Part shown: in pieces, positions 11,701-22,779 of the stretch
Position numbering within the stretch: the stretch's first letter is position 1
Layout of the letters: each line of letters begins with the position of its first letter
From: Puccinia triticina
Lineage: Eukaryota; Basidiomycota; Pucciniomycetes; Pucciniales; Pucciniaceae
Length of the DNA stretch: 64,000 bases
Direction of reading: 5' to 3'
Assembly: GCF_026914185.1 (NCBI RefSeq)
Contig: NC_070572.1
Coordinates: 682,001 to 746,000 of the forward strand
Translations under genes and position numbers: made by a program
Notes under the pieces: model-generated
The model's input: only the letters and a program-made list of their open reading frames with translations
Told to the model about the DNA's origin: nothing
Database searches by the model: none

Positions 11701-13477
11701 CTCCTGTGGAGCGGGAGATTTGGAACGTATCTGTGGCGTTGTCATAAGCAACAAGCGCGTTAGCTTTTTGCAGAGCTGCCATCGATATCAACGTGGTTTT
11801 AGCCTGCTCACAATACAGTACTTGTCTAATGACAATGACTGAGCCATCGGGCGCCAGGAACTTCAGGGCTCCCACACCCGTGATCGCTGATCCTGGCCCA
11901 CTGGTAGCTACAGAAACCGCGATAGGTTTCGGGAGAAGCCGAAAATCATGCAATAATGATTTAGAACCAGTGAAACCGTGGGATGCCCCAGTATCAAAAA
12001 TGGCAGTCTCACTCACCAAATCCTCCCCAAGCGCCATCGAATGGAAGCTGAGATTATCCAAGTCGTCAGGCAGACCATTGACCTCCACCATGTGAGCGGT
12101 CATCCCCCCTTTTGCCGAAGTCGAAACAGCTGCTCCTTGATCGGAGTTGTGTTGACTGGCTGCTCGATGGTTTGGTTGATACCGCGGGCAATAGTAGTCG
12201 GCTAGATTGCGTGCGTGTTCTTGATTCTTGGTGGGGGGGTGGGAAGGCCGTTGAAAATTGGTCCGTGGGAAACGGCTGGAAGCCATCGCTGTGCCGCTTG
12301 GAAGATGGCTGTAGATCGTCCCTACGATGGTGCCAATTGGTCTTCCGTTGCCTCGACTAGCTTGTCCTGTTGTTGGTCTGTCCGGACAATTCTTCGCATA
12401 GTGATTTTCGCCTCCGCACTGCCAACACTTGTGCGCCGTTACCGCATAGAAGTCTAGAGCGTCAACCCACTCTTCTTCTGCTACCTCTGCCAAAAAAGCA
12501 GAGACATCGAAGTTGGTCAGATTGCTGGATGAAACCGCCAGAGCTGCTGGAGGGCTGGGCGAGGTAAATGATGGGCTGGGGGCTGCTTCCAGTTCGGTGG
12601 CGTGTTGGTGTTGGTCCTTGCAGATGTCAAGGGCCAGCATTATCGATTCAAAAGATGGGCATCGTCCCCGCTTGTCATCTTGCACTAGTTGTTCGACTCG
12701 CAACTCGAACGCCTTTTTGTAATCCGCGGTTGAGTCCATCACCGCCGCCTGTAGGACAAAACCCAGGAACAAATTGACGCCAATGGCCACATTGATTGAG
12801 GTCCATTCGGCGTACAGGTCTTTCAGGTCGGATGCTATGCCTGCATTGTGTCCGTCGGGATCGATCCTGAATCGTCTGAATTTATTGTAGATGTTCATTT
12901 GCGCCGCTCTCGAAGAAGTTTTGAATTTCGCCAAGAGGTTGCTGTACATCGCAAAACAGGTCGGAAGAGCTTGCATCTCCGCCACCAAGGACTGGTCAAT
13001 GCTAGCGATGAGAATAGCTCAACCTATCTTCTCATACGTTGAGTTTGTGCAGACCTTGAAGAAAAAACGTGCGTCCTTGAGATTCAAACGAGCAACCTCC
13101 GCCATGTTTCGATACCAGTCGCCGAAGTTCGATCCATCCGCCTTGAGGGTGTTGACTGAACAAAACTGGGACTTCGCAGTTTGAATCGCGTGCCCAACGA
13201 GCTTGCTTTGCCGGAGATGAAATTCAGCTTCTTCGAAGTCGCGGATTTCCTTGGCTAACAGCTCATCCCTCTTGTTGTAGCGGGTCTGCCTATGATGAGG
13301 AGGAGGAGCATTGTTAGTTACACGTGGGTTTGGTATCTGCGGGCTGCTCGGTAGTCTCGGATCCATATGTGGCGGAGGTCCTCGATCATCCGCTTGCACT
13401 GAATCTCTTGGCTTGTTCTGTGTCGCCTTTCCTTTCTGACGACCCTGTGCTCCCGTCGTCTCGGGGCTCGGCGGCAT
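8708..13477 (-). pseudogene. Copia gag-pol polyprotein with two nonsense codons
   Basis: One reading frame of about 1,590 codons begins at 13,477. In order it shows: gag; CCHC zinc knuckle CWQCGGENHYAKNC; protease FDTGASH; the pre-integrase HHCC finger ending CPVCAISK; integrase with AADLMGP, LRSDNGGEF and YQNGVIERFN (D, D, E all present); RVT_2 ending in LHVDDGV; and RNase H (FADASWGGE, STCHAEYMA, DNQSAIK). The frame is interrupted only by TGA at 13,019-13,021 in gag and TAA at 9,842-9,844 just after PIDEEV, where Copia proteins normally have Tyr. No frameshift is seen. A gag-only product would be truncated to 152 residues, so this copy is probably defective unless the stops are sequencing errors. 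Confidence 0.93.
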
Positions 13478-13637
13478 TCAATCCAGATTGGATTGAAGGA
13501 GTGCGATATCCTCCTCCAACCTGGCCCTGTGGGACAGATCGTCAATATGCCAGTTGGATGTGGCGGCCGATTTCGATGTCGATTGCCGGTCCTTGGTGGG
13601 GTCCATCTGAGACTTCGGGTAGGAAAAAAGGTTCTAT

Positions 13638-13855
13638 GGGAAAGTCGGTCGGAGAATTGATAAAATGAGGTACGGGAAGAGGATTGGTGATGGGAGATAG
13701 GGGAAAAGATCGGAGAAGGAAAGGAAACAAAACTGATGAATAGTGTGGGAAAGTCGGTCGGAGGATTGATAAGAAGGAGGTGTGGAAAGAGAATTGATGA
13801 TAGGAGATAGGTGAAAAGATCGGGAAAGGAAAGAAAAATGCTGATGAATATTGGG
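13638..13855. repeat. Two-copy 109-bp tandem repeat in the Copia leader
   Basis: GGGAAAGTCGGTCGGAG starts at 13,638 and again at 13,747. The two units stay alignable through GATAGG, GAAAAGATCGG and the GATGAATA end, with scattered changes. Confidence 0.8.
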
Positions 13856-14408
13856 CGTAAGGAATTCGATATTTCGGATTGTTGGGAAAGTGACGATAGA
13901 GTATAGAGAGGAAAATATGAAGATGGGAATGAGAGAGGATTAACGAGGTCAGGGAGAGTGTATAGATGAATATCCGGGGATGGCGAGGACAGAGAAGTTA
14001 AAACAGAATAGAGTATGTGGATTCAGAGGGGATATTGGGTAGAGAAGAGAAGAAAAAAAAATGAGAGAGTCGGTCCACGTGTCGGAGGTGAGATAAAAGG
14101 TTGGACTTGTCTCCTCCAAAAATCACCAGCTTTCAAGACTGGGCCACAGTCTTGTGTTCGGTAGGATGGCTAGTCCTCCTAGCCTATGAAAATTTTTGAA
14201 AACAAATCCTTACTCTTATAACACCGTCGGAGTCGATTCTGGGCGATTGTTGGAAGCCCGGATTTGACCAAACTGGTTAGGTTTGGGATTGACTCGGTGA
14301 TTTGATGAGTAATCGACCTTCTTTCTGATGATTAGTCAGTCGGATAAGCAAGCTAGTTAAGCTTGATGGTCGAAAAACGGGAGTGTGTCGGAAAGAGTGT
14401 AGCGTCAA

Positions 14409-14420
14409 GGGCTCATAACC
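14409..14420 (-). other. Half-tRNA primer-binding site
   Basis: Just inside the 5' LTR the minus strand reads GGTTATGAGCCC. Its complement GGGCTCATAACC matches the anticodon stem-loop of initiator tRNA-Met (anticodon CAU) rather than a tRNA 3' end. Known relatives using this half-tRNA priming are Drosophila copia and yeast Ty5. Confidence 0.8.
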
Positions 14421-14555
14421 TGTTGTGACACGACAGGCTAGGGTGACTCTGAATGGTGATGAATGACAACAACGGCATCCAGGATCTGATCCTGGATGCT
14501 GAATATCCCGCTACTGCGGCGAGGTTGAGTATGCGTAGCCCCTTGGGCTACAACA
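14421..14555 (-). repeat. 5' LTR of the young Copia element
   Basis: 135 bp; direct copy of 8,425-8,559. It lies about 308 bp upstream of the KH gene start codon. Confidence 0.96.
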
Positions 14556-14862
14556 TAAGCCATGCCCCGGCTGCCATGCCGCTGCCGGCCCTCGGGAGGG
14601 ATGGGTCCAGCCGACGTCCTTCCGGGGCTGGGCAGCTTGCGCAGCCGCCCGCTGGTCTGAGGCCGCAGCCGGGCCCAGGCAGAGCGAGCTCGGAGTCGAG
14701 TGGGCGCAGGCCTCCTCCCCTCCGCCGCCTCGCCTCGTCAGTCTCCCGCTCCTCCTCTCGAGCCACCAGCACCCACCCCATCTGCCCACCGCCCCCCTTC
14801 CGCCCCCTCCCTCCCCTCCCTCCCCCCCTCTCCCCTCTTCCAACTGTCCCACAGTAGCCCCC

Positions 14863-16369
14863 ATGGCTGCTGTCACCTCTCCTACCCTCGCCAACACGGC
14901 CTCGCCCGATAAGTCGGCCGCCCGTCCCAGCGGGATGCCCATCAACTCCACAGGCGCCGGCGCTGACCCCGCCTCTAACGTCACCCTCCGCGCGCTCGTC
15001 TCCACCAAAGAAGGTCCAGTCGCCCTCTCCCTCCTCCTCTGGGGCCCCGATCGGCTCTCTCAGCGCTCCCCCGCTGACTCCTTCGCTCTTCCCCACAGCC
15101 GGTGTGATCATCGGCAAGGGCGGCAAAACTGTCGCCGAGATCAGGGAACAGACCGGCACCAAGGCGGGTGTCTCGAAGGCTGTCCAGGGCGTCCACGATC
15201 GGATCTTCAGCGTCAGTGGGGGCCTGGAGGGTGTCAGCAAAGTCAGTCCCCGCCACCCACCACTCCACCACACACATCTCTCTCCTTGTAGTCGCTCGAA
15301 TCGTCACCACCTGTCTCTGATCATCATCCGCAACTCTCCGTCCGATCGCCCAGGCCTACGCTATCGTGGCCGATGCCATCCTGCAGAATCCCCTAGCTGC
15401 AACCGACCCCGCCCTCACCGTCCCCCCACCAACGGCCACCACCACCATCATCCGCGTCCTCGTCTCTCACAACCTGATGGGATCGATCATCGGCCGACAG
15501 GGCTCGAAGATCAAAGAGATCCAGGACACATCCGGCGTCAGGATGGTGGCCTCCAAGGAGATGCTCCCCCAGTCCACCGAGCGGGTCGTCGAGGTCCAAG
15601 GCACGCCGGATGCCATCCGCGTGGCCATCCACGAGATCGGCAAGTGTCTCATGGAAGATTGGGAACGTGCCCATGGCACCGTCCTCTACCAGCCTGGTGC
15701 CCTCGGCGCCGAAGGCCCCTCGCCCGCCTACCCCGGCGGCGTCCTCGCCGGCGGCTTCGGCGGCGCCAGCCAAGGCTTCAGCAACGGCCGTCGCAGCAGC
15801 GCCCCCCTAGGCACTGCCAACGGAAACGTCCTGCCCGGAGCCGCCCGCCGCGCCTCGAACTACATCAACCCCACCGGCATCGACAACCCGCCCCATCGAT
15901 CCCGGGAAGGCTCGCTCGGCGCCAGCCTACCCCCAGCTTCCGCCGACCAAGCCTTACGCACCCAAAATATCTCGATTCCGTCGGACATGGTCGGAGTAAG
16001 TCGCCCACCCTCCCGCCCTGCCCCCCCCCCCCCCCCCCGCCGTCCACTGATATCCTGCCCTTGTCGAGCCAGTGCATCATCGGCAAAGGTGGCGCCAAGA
16101 TCAACGAGATCCGGCGACTGTCCGGCTCGAAGATCAGCATCGCTAAAACCCCTCACGACGAATCTGGAGAGCGGATGTTCACGATCATCGGCTCGCCCGA
16201 AGCCAACGAGAAAGCCTTGTTCCTCCTATACAACCAACTCGGTGGGTCCCCTTTCCTTGCCGATCGTGAGCGGGCCGGACAAGGGTAGCTGATCAAGCCA
16301 TCCTGGTCCGCAACAGAGAGCGAGAAGGAGAGGCGCGTCAACACGGTCCAAGAAGAGGAGGCCCAATGA
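14863..16369 (+). CDS. Three-KH-domain RNA-binding protein (PCBP/Rnc1-like)
   Basis: Predicted exons 14,863-15,013, 15,099-15,241, 15,354-15,995, 16,073-16,241 and 16,317-16,369 give 385 residues with all phases consistent and GT-AG introns. Three KH domains are visible from their GxxG loops: IIGKGGKTVAEI (residues 54-65), IIGRQGSKIKEI (about 143-154) and CIIGKGGAKINEI (313-325). Each loop is intact, so all three should bind single-stranded C/U-rich RNA. A glycine/alanine/proline-rich linker separates KH2 and KH3, as in poly(C)-binding and fission-yeast Rnc1-type proteins that control mRNA stability. The exons are very GC-rich, and intron 3 carries an 18-base poly(C) run. The start ATG follows CCCC and has no competing upstream in-frame ATG before the stop. 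The young Copia LTR lies in its upstream region. Confidence 0.9.
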
Positions 16370-18270
16370 AATACTTCAACCCTGATCTTGTTGCGCAGTA
16401 TTACCACCAGTTTCTCTGTGAATTGATAACCATCCCGAGCGTCCCGCACCCAGCCCCTTCCGTTCCTCCCTCCTGCAAGGACCCCGTGTCCCCGCTGGAC
16501 GCTCTCCGCAGGGAGAGACCGTGTCACCATCCTTGCAGCAGCAGTCTGAGTTCTTGAGCGCACAAATCTCTTAATCAAATATCACCCATCAACCCCCCCT
16601 CCACCGTTGTTGAAAATCGGCCTCCTTCGCACCGTGTCCTCCAGATCATCCTAGCACCCATTCCTGACGTCTCATCCCCAGTCTGGTCTTACACACATTT
16701 TCGAAGAACAACAGAATAATCATTGTACTTTTTTTTCTGGATGAGGCTGGGAATCTATTGGCATGATTTTCTGTGTTACAAGCATCCCTGCAAATCCAGA
16801 GATCCCCCAAGTACATGGGCAAGCAAGGAATGGAGGTGCATGTACGCCACAGCCCAGCGGACTCTCCTGACACTGCAGGCTGTTTGGTGAAGGTTTGCGC
16901 CTGCCCAGACCTCCTCATGCAGCTGAGGCAAGTGGATACCCCAATTGGTTTCCGGGGTTAGGGTGCTCCCTGGAAACCCCCTGCAAATGTAGGCAATGCA
17001 AAATCTGGAATTTTGCTAAATTCATACATTGGGGGGCACTGGGGAATGCCCTTTGTGGGCCAATTATTTCCATGCGTGTGCTTGAGCCAAAATCCCCCCA
17101 GGGACCCCAAAACCCCACCTCTGCGGGTAGGCCAGCCAAACTCGAGGCTCGTGGGGCTGGAAAGTGGTTCTTCTTTCCGGCCACACTCCTGGGCGGCTCC
17201 ACTGGACGGACAGTCCCAGCGCCTCCGGGCGACCAATCGGACTGGGCATGGGTGACGGCCGGGCTTGCGGTCGCAGGGGCAGGGGCAGCAGACGGCCCGA
17301 GAACGGCTCACGATTCCTGTCCCCACGGCCCCAAAGCGAAAACCAAAGCTGCAATCGCCCTCGCCGGAAATCGCTGCCGGGAGCTTGCCATGCACGGGCT
17401 GCACAGCCCCGCAGGCTGAAGTCTGCGGGCCGGGAGCCGCGCCTGTCTGCCAGCTTTCCGAGCTTGGCGGCAGCGATCCACCCACGTTTTGGGGAACCGC
17501 GTGCAGTTCTGGCCTGTTTGGCGCCTAGGCCCCATCCACACTATCGCATGCCTGCCATTGTGCGAAAAGAGGGAAAGATTCACCCGTCTACATTGCCCGC
17601 ATACGAGCGGGGGTTCCAGGGTCCTGGAGAGGTGTGGCAGCGGCAGAGGAGCAGGGATCTGGAAGGGGCAATCACTGGCCCGCGGTGCAAGACTCAAAAG
17701 CGGCTGTGGAACCCTTTTGCTGGACGGCGAAGAAGGAGTTGGGTGCTCTACCCTTCTAGCTATCAGATAACACGGCATGCCAAGGTAAGCTTGGCAAGTT
17801 TTAATCAGGTGATTGGGGTGGTTGGTTCACGGTGGATTTGGGGGTGGCACTGTATAAAGATTTGTTATTGCTAATATGATGGTTGTGAAATGTACCTAAG
17901 GTTGTTAAGTATACATAAGAGTTGTTGTTTTTGTGGATGGTGTAAGCAACAATGTGTTAAGCAGTGCTAGATTGACACTTCAACACTCTTTTGGTCTCAA
18001 ATGAATGTGGTTCTCCCTTGGGACACACTCTGACCGCGTGTGGGTGCTCACCGGCGCACTTGGAGAATCCTGAGGCTGATCTGATCTCCAAGAATCTTGG
18101 TACTGGCAGCTGTCTTGTTGGATGGTTTGATCTAACCCATTGCTCAAGAAGGGATGATGGACTGTGTCAATATCAAGTATTTTATTTACTGCACTTTGGA
18201 GAGGGGTTCATCCAACACCACCAAGACAAAGGGGGAAAAATTAGTGTTGCTGGTAATCATTGTGTTAGAT
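16370..18270. other. Intergenic, no gene seen
   Basis: Contains the 3' region of the KH gene, then 17-17.8 kb of moderately GC-rich sequence whose open frames overlap on both strands without recognisable motifs. I see no gene. Confidence 0.5.
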
Positions 18271-18684
18271 TTAGCGCTTCATTGTGATCCCCTGCCATTG
18301 AAGCAGGGACTGCGCGTCCAGGCTCTTGAGGTTGGCCCCCAGGGGAGTAATTTTTTTGTTGACGGTGTCCACGGCAGTCAGTGTAAATGTCACCCAGTTT
18401 GAACTTGTGATATGAGTCATTAGGACTGTGGTACCTCTTGGGAGGCCTTTTTCCCATTCTCTTGCTATTGTTGCAGCAAAGCTTCTTGCATTTGCCACTT
18501 GGGCCAGTTGGCAGGTTGTGTTGGACATGTACACATGGTGGAGGATCTGGCTTGGCCTGGGGCCTGGGACAGTTTCAGTGGTTGCGTTTGGGTTATTGCC
18601 ATCAGGGGGGCGGGGGTTGGAAGGGCCCATCAAGTTGTTCCTGGAAACTTTGCCTTTGGAGCTGTTGTCTTCAAAGAACATCAT
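18271..18684 (-). other. Unrecognised open frame, perhaps a repeat relic
   Basis: A 137-codon minus-strand frame with motifs such as ANARSFAATIAREWEKG and a hydrophilic, threonine-rich body. I cannot place it in a family. Its amino-acid mix is more protein-like than the neighbouring frames. A second frame upstream (18,671-19,129) overlaps it in another phase, so if it is coding it is spliced or broken. Confidence 0.25.
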
Positions 18685-19045
18685 GCAAGATTGGGCGCAT
18701 GCAAGAGCCCAAGGTAGGATTGATGGGGCGCATTGGCAATGGTGCCATTGGGGTTGTTGTCCAACATTTCACGTTTGGCACCAACACGGCGGGTGAAGGT
18801 GGAGGACTCATTGCTTGCTTGGCCATAGGCGGTAGATCTGTTGGCCATTGACTGAATTGGTGTTGCAGGTGCATAGAACTATCAACAGCTGCCCAGGGAG
18901 AAATAAAGTCACTCACAATAAATATGGATTCAAGGATTGGGCCTGATGGGACAATTGTTTCTTGTGTGATAGGTCTATGGGAGGTGCAGCAGTCAAATGA
19001 TGGCTGGGTTAGCAGGCTTGAAAGGAAAAAAGGGATGATGGGGGG

Positions 19046-19691
19046 TAAAGATGACCATTGGTACCCAGCACCCGTGGGCAGGTAGCACCCACACCCGCCA
19101 GGAGGTGCCGAGTGCCTGTTTTGGGACATAAAACTAAGAGGTACCCGGGTACCGCCACCAAGTACCGCCTCATACCCCCTAATATCCCTGCCCCCTGGTG
19201 GGGGGGGGGGGGGGGGGGAGTCGGTCTAAAGAAGGCACTAAGCACCTGTTTTTGGGTGTGGGTGTCCAGATTTTGGGGTGAAAAACAGGCGGGAGCCGCG
19301 CCAAGTACACGCCAGAATCACAAAGAATTTGCCGCAGCTGTACTGTCCGATTACATGTAATTGGACAGTACAACTGCGGTGCTGCGAGTCAAATTGACAC
19401 CCGCAGGAGGCCACAGGCTGCTGGGGAAATATCAACTGTCAAATCCAACAGGCCCAATCGTACAAGCTGTCCCTCAAGCTCAAACTCAACCCTGGGTGCC
19501 AGCTGCGGGTGCGGGTGCCCAAAATCTGAATTTTGAAAGCTATACTTAAACTTCTGGCAGTGGTACGTGCTACAGGTAAATCGGGTACCTGTAGGGAGTA
19601 CCACCTGTACCCGCCAAGGACTGGGTGCGGTGCCGGGTGTCCATTTTGGATCAAAAATCAGGCGGTACTGGGGTACCAATGGTCATCTTTA
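19046..19691. mobile_element. 642-bp foldback MITE with TA target
   Basis: Terminal inverted repeats AAGATGACCATTGGTACCC start at 19,048 and end at 19,689, flanked by TA on both sides. The centre (about 19,325-19,385) is itself a hairpin around TACTGTCC...GGACAGTA with ACATGT in the middle. Arms are rich in GGTACC and GTACC motifs. No coding capacity. The TA target fits Tc1/mariner-type mobilisation. Confidence 0.8.
19199..19218. repeat. Poly-G run
   Basis: About 19 consecutive G residues inside the foldback MITE; other G runs occur at about 19,698-19,711 and 19,873-19,882. Confidence 0.7.
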
Positions 19692-20092
19692 ATGCAGGGG
19701 GGGGGGGGGGGCAGACCTGCTTTGGGTATTTCTGGGTGAGTTGGTGGTATCACTGAGTCAGTCAGAAAATGGGCAAAATTCTTTAGGCTGCATGGGCAGC
19801 AGGAGGGGTGGCAGTACTGGTTGCATGGAGGTTAGGTTTAGGTTACATTTTGTCAAGGGGGGAGGAGGTCCGGGGGGGGGGGGCATGATGGTTGGGGAGG
19901 GAGGTGATGGAGATGTACATGTCTCCTTGCCCTCATTTCCCTAACTTTTTTTCTTTTTTTAAAAGTGCAGTTTTGCTTTTAGCATTGCGCACTATAGTGT
20001 ATACCTACAAGTTGAAGTATATCAAAAAGAGGACTACAAGCCTAAAAAATTGACAACTCTACATTTGACAAGTGCCTATAATATTTTCATCT

Positions 20093-21058
20093 TTAGATTA
20101 AACTAGCTTTGAGAGAGGAAAAAGGGAGAAAGAGGGTACTAGTAAGGAAATCAAGGGTTCCATTGGCACCTCTGGCAATTCTGAATTTCTTATTCCATTG
20201 ATGGGAAATCTTTTGACCAAGGTGAATGAGCAAAATTTGCATCAAGTTTAATAATTTTCTTGTTGGATGAGGACTGTTCATGTAGAATGCAAACACAGCA
20301 GGATTGTGCGGATGGTGAAGCAGTATTGCATGTTGTAGAGTCGTTACTTCCGTGGCATTTAATACATAGTGGATTGTTTTTACACCATTTAGAGGTATGG
20401 TTGATCCTTGAACATTGAAAGCATTGCGGGATTGATTGGGCGTATTGAACCCCTTGATAAAGTTTGTGCTGAAGAAAAAGTCCGGATTTTTTGATTTTGA
20501 GTGTGATTCTCTTGTCAAGAAGTTGTAGAACAATTGAAACATTGTTTTTCCCTTTTTCTTCCAGGTTGTTCAACCAACATGCTGATTGGATTAGAGCTGG
20601 ATTTATTTGATTTTGGGTACCAAGGGCTTCCCAATGGCATCTGTCATTGGGGTCAAAATGTGCCAATATGGTGTGTGAGAGTACTGGATATCTGTTTGGA
20701 AATGTGGCAAGGCTAGGTCAAACCAGTGATTTTTGTTATCAAGGATCCAATGGGCCTTAATTCTAGATGAGGTGTATATCTTAAGATCCTTGGATGGGAG
20801 AACCCCAATGCCGGTTGCTTCAATTGGGACAGAGTCAATGTTGGCATTGATGGATGCCAGAGTCTTACTTACACTGGTTGTAATTTTGGTAGATGAGGCT
20901 GTGTTGAGTGCGTTGAATCCAGGCAGAGTGCAAATAAAACAACTGGAGGGTTTGAATTTGTTAAGCTCCGCATTGGATGGTATCGGTGCCGTGATGCATT
21001 CCGTTGGCCAAGTTCCCTTGTTGGTGTCTGGACCTTTCTGTTTTTCAGCCGCGACCAA
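20093..21058 (-). pseudogene. LINE (non-LTR retrotransposon) ORF1 relic
   Basis: Three overlapping minus-strand frames (21,058 to 20,603, 20,666 to 20,190, 20,542 to 20,093) together resemble a LINE ORF1/gag protein: an N-terminal S/T-rich part, the conserved middle, then PQCFQCSRINHTSKWC, a perfect CX2CX4HX4C zinc knuckle, followed by a second Cys-rich motif CIKCHGSNDSTTC. These knuckles bind the element RNA in live LINEs. The frame changes between segments mean it is broken. No endonuclease or RT follows below 20,093, so only the 5' part is preserved or the rest is lost. Confidence 0.75.
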
Positions 21059-21153
21059 AGCCTAAGTCAGACAAATTGGGATAGGAGCTGGGTTGGTTCA
21101 TCTTTTGATACAATCTAAAGGGTCTAGATTTTTCTGCAAGGTGTTTGTGTCTG

Positions 21154-21190
21154 TTGTTGCTGAGTTGCTGAGTTGCTGAGTTGCTGTTGC
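21154..21190. repeat. TTGCTGAG tandem repeat
   Basis: Three to four copies of an 8-bp unit GAGTTGCT. Confidence 0.7.
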
Positions 21191-21348
21191 TGATGATAGC
21201 TGATCTCAGTTTTGCAAGGGAGAGGATTAGATCAATAATTTGGCCTTGATCCCTAACTTATCTAAGTCCCTTGTCCCTTTGTGGCAAGAAAGGGAGCCTT
21301 GTTGAGGTGTGACACACAAACCTCAACCGGTCCGCAGGGAGGAGGGAC

Positions 21349-22299
21349 TTAGAGCATCTCCACCGCGCGGGACTATCTGAAGGGACTAAATCCCCAACTC
21401 GCACGACTGCGGCGCAGTTTTAGTCCTCCGCCCAAAGAATTTTTCACACCGCAGAGTCCCCAAAATAGCACCTCCAGGTTGTGAAAGGGGCTCCCCCAAT
21501 TCCCCCCTGCTCCATGACCAGTCCTCAAAAGGAGACACCCCTATCAATAGCCGGTGCTGACTGGACATTGTCATGCACCTCACCGGCCATCAATCAGTCC
21601 TCTCGATGGCCAATATTGCAGCCATCAATTGGTCCTCTCAATGGCCGATATTGATGTCCATCAGTAGACGAGCCCTCCTCTCAATCCGATACTTTGTATT
21701 GGACAAAGGAGAAAAACTTGGAACCCTCTGTCTTCTACTCAGACCAATCTAGTTGTATTGGTTGGAGAGGAAGAAGGGGATTTTGATGTCCGGTACCGGC
21801 CATCAAGAGGTATGAATTGATGACTGGTACCGGCCATTGAGAGGTACATATCAATGGCCGGTACCGGCCATCCAGAGGTACCTATTGATTTCTGGTCGGT
21901 ACCGGCCATCAATTTGTATTATGTAGTCCTCTTGATTGCAGTGGAAATCATCAAGAGTTGAATTCAACCTCTGTTGACCAGTGTGTTATGTAGATACAAA
22001 TTATGTAGCTCAGCCAGTAACAGCTGAGAATAGTGTACGTGCATGTTGAGGTTGGGGATATTGGGGTTTGTGTGTGGTGATGAGTGGAGTATCACAAGCC
22101 TATGGCTGTGTGATATGTGAGCCAGAGGGACTATGTGGGGAGCTATAAAGTCCTAGATCTGGGACTGGTATAGGGCCCAGATGGGTTTTTCCTAGTTTAG
22201 GACCTCCTTTAGGGCCTCCGGTGGAGGGACTAAACTGGGTTTGGGGGACTAAATTTGGTATAGTCCCCTGAATTAGGGCCCGCGGTGGAGATGCTCTTG
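21349..22299. mobile_element. 945-bp MITE of the GAGCATC/TTA family
   Basis: Terminal inverted repeats GAGCATCTCCACCGCG at 21,352 and the complement ending at 22,296. The flanks are TTA and TTG. The interior has repeated TACCGGCCATC-AAGAGGTA units (about 21,785-21,910) in both orientations. There is no transposase. The TTA target and TIR fit PIF/Harbinger-type MITEs. Confidence 0.8.
21785..21915. repeat. GGTACCGGCCATC internal repeats
   Basis: At least four near-copies of GGTACCGGCCATC followed by AAGAGGTA or similar, spaced 30-50 bp; each is partly palindromic. Confidence 0.7.
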
Positions 22300-22618
22300 T
22301 GCCCAAGCAGCAGTGTCAATGCATGTGAGGATCTTGGGGGTTTGGTGTAAACCAACTTCCATGCCCCAGGGAAGATACTTACCATGATGTAATCAAAGAA
22401 TGTTTTGGAGCCACTAATCCTGAGATTCTTGGCTTTGGATCCACCACTCAGCTTTAGTGAATTCTGCTCCTATCATACTTTTCTCCCTGCTCCAAAGTTC
22501 AGAATTTGATTTACATAACCCTCAATCTCAGTCATCCAGGGGATATAACCCATCACCCCATATGTAGATATCCCTTAAATCAAGAAATCTAGCTTTATCA
22601 AGCCAACCCTTATTTTAA

Positions 22619-22644
22619 TTAAATAATAATAATAATAATAATAA
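22619..22644. repeat. AAT/ATA microsatellite
   Basis: About eight tandem AAT units. Confidence 0.85.
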
Positions 22645-22779
22645 GAGAAAGTTGCGGGAAAAAAAGACAAAACAAAGTCACAAAAGACACTAACTTAACT
22701 AACTCCCTTTCTTTGTGGAGGAGGGGCGCCATCCCGCAGGGACGGCGTCCCCCTGGTAAAGCTCTTGATTTGAAAACCT

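Larger units (their letters stand above)
13478..14420 (-). other. Untranslated leader of the young Copia element
   Basis: About 940 bp between the 5' LTR and the gag start. On the plus strand it is rich in GA tracts, and it carries a direct tandem duplication (13,638-13,855). It probably contains the packaging signal; that is inference from position only. Confidence 0.6.
8420..14560 (-). mobile_element. Young Ty1/Copia element with apparently identical LTRs
   Basis: The element is 8,425-14,555, flanked by the perfect 5-bp duplication TAAGC (8,420-8,424 and 14,556-14,560). The 135-bp LTRs (TGTTGTGACACG...GGCTACAACA) look identical base for base, so insertion is very recent. Transcription is on the minus strand, making 14,421-14,555 the 5' LTR. 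One frame covers the whole gag-pol, with only two in-frame stops. Such short LTRs are unusual for Copia. Parent copies are likely elsewhere in the genome. Confidence 0.97.

Noticed and set aside
16021..16038. Poly-C run in an intron of the KH gene as an autoregulatory binding site
   Set aside because: Attractive because the protein is poly(C)-binding-like, but a C run in a very GC-rich intron may be chance; no evidence beyond position.
14511..16140. Minus-strand open frames opposite the KH gene
   Set aside because: High GC leaves few stops; the plus strand carries three KH domains.
17000..17880. Open frames in the 17-kb region as a gene
   Set aside because: Overlapping frames on both strands, no motifs and no splice pattern.
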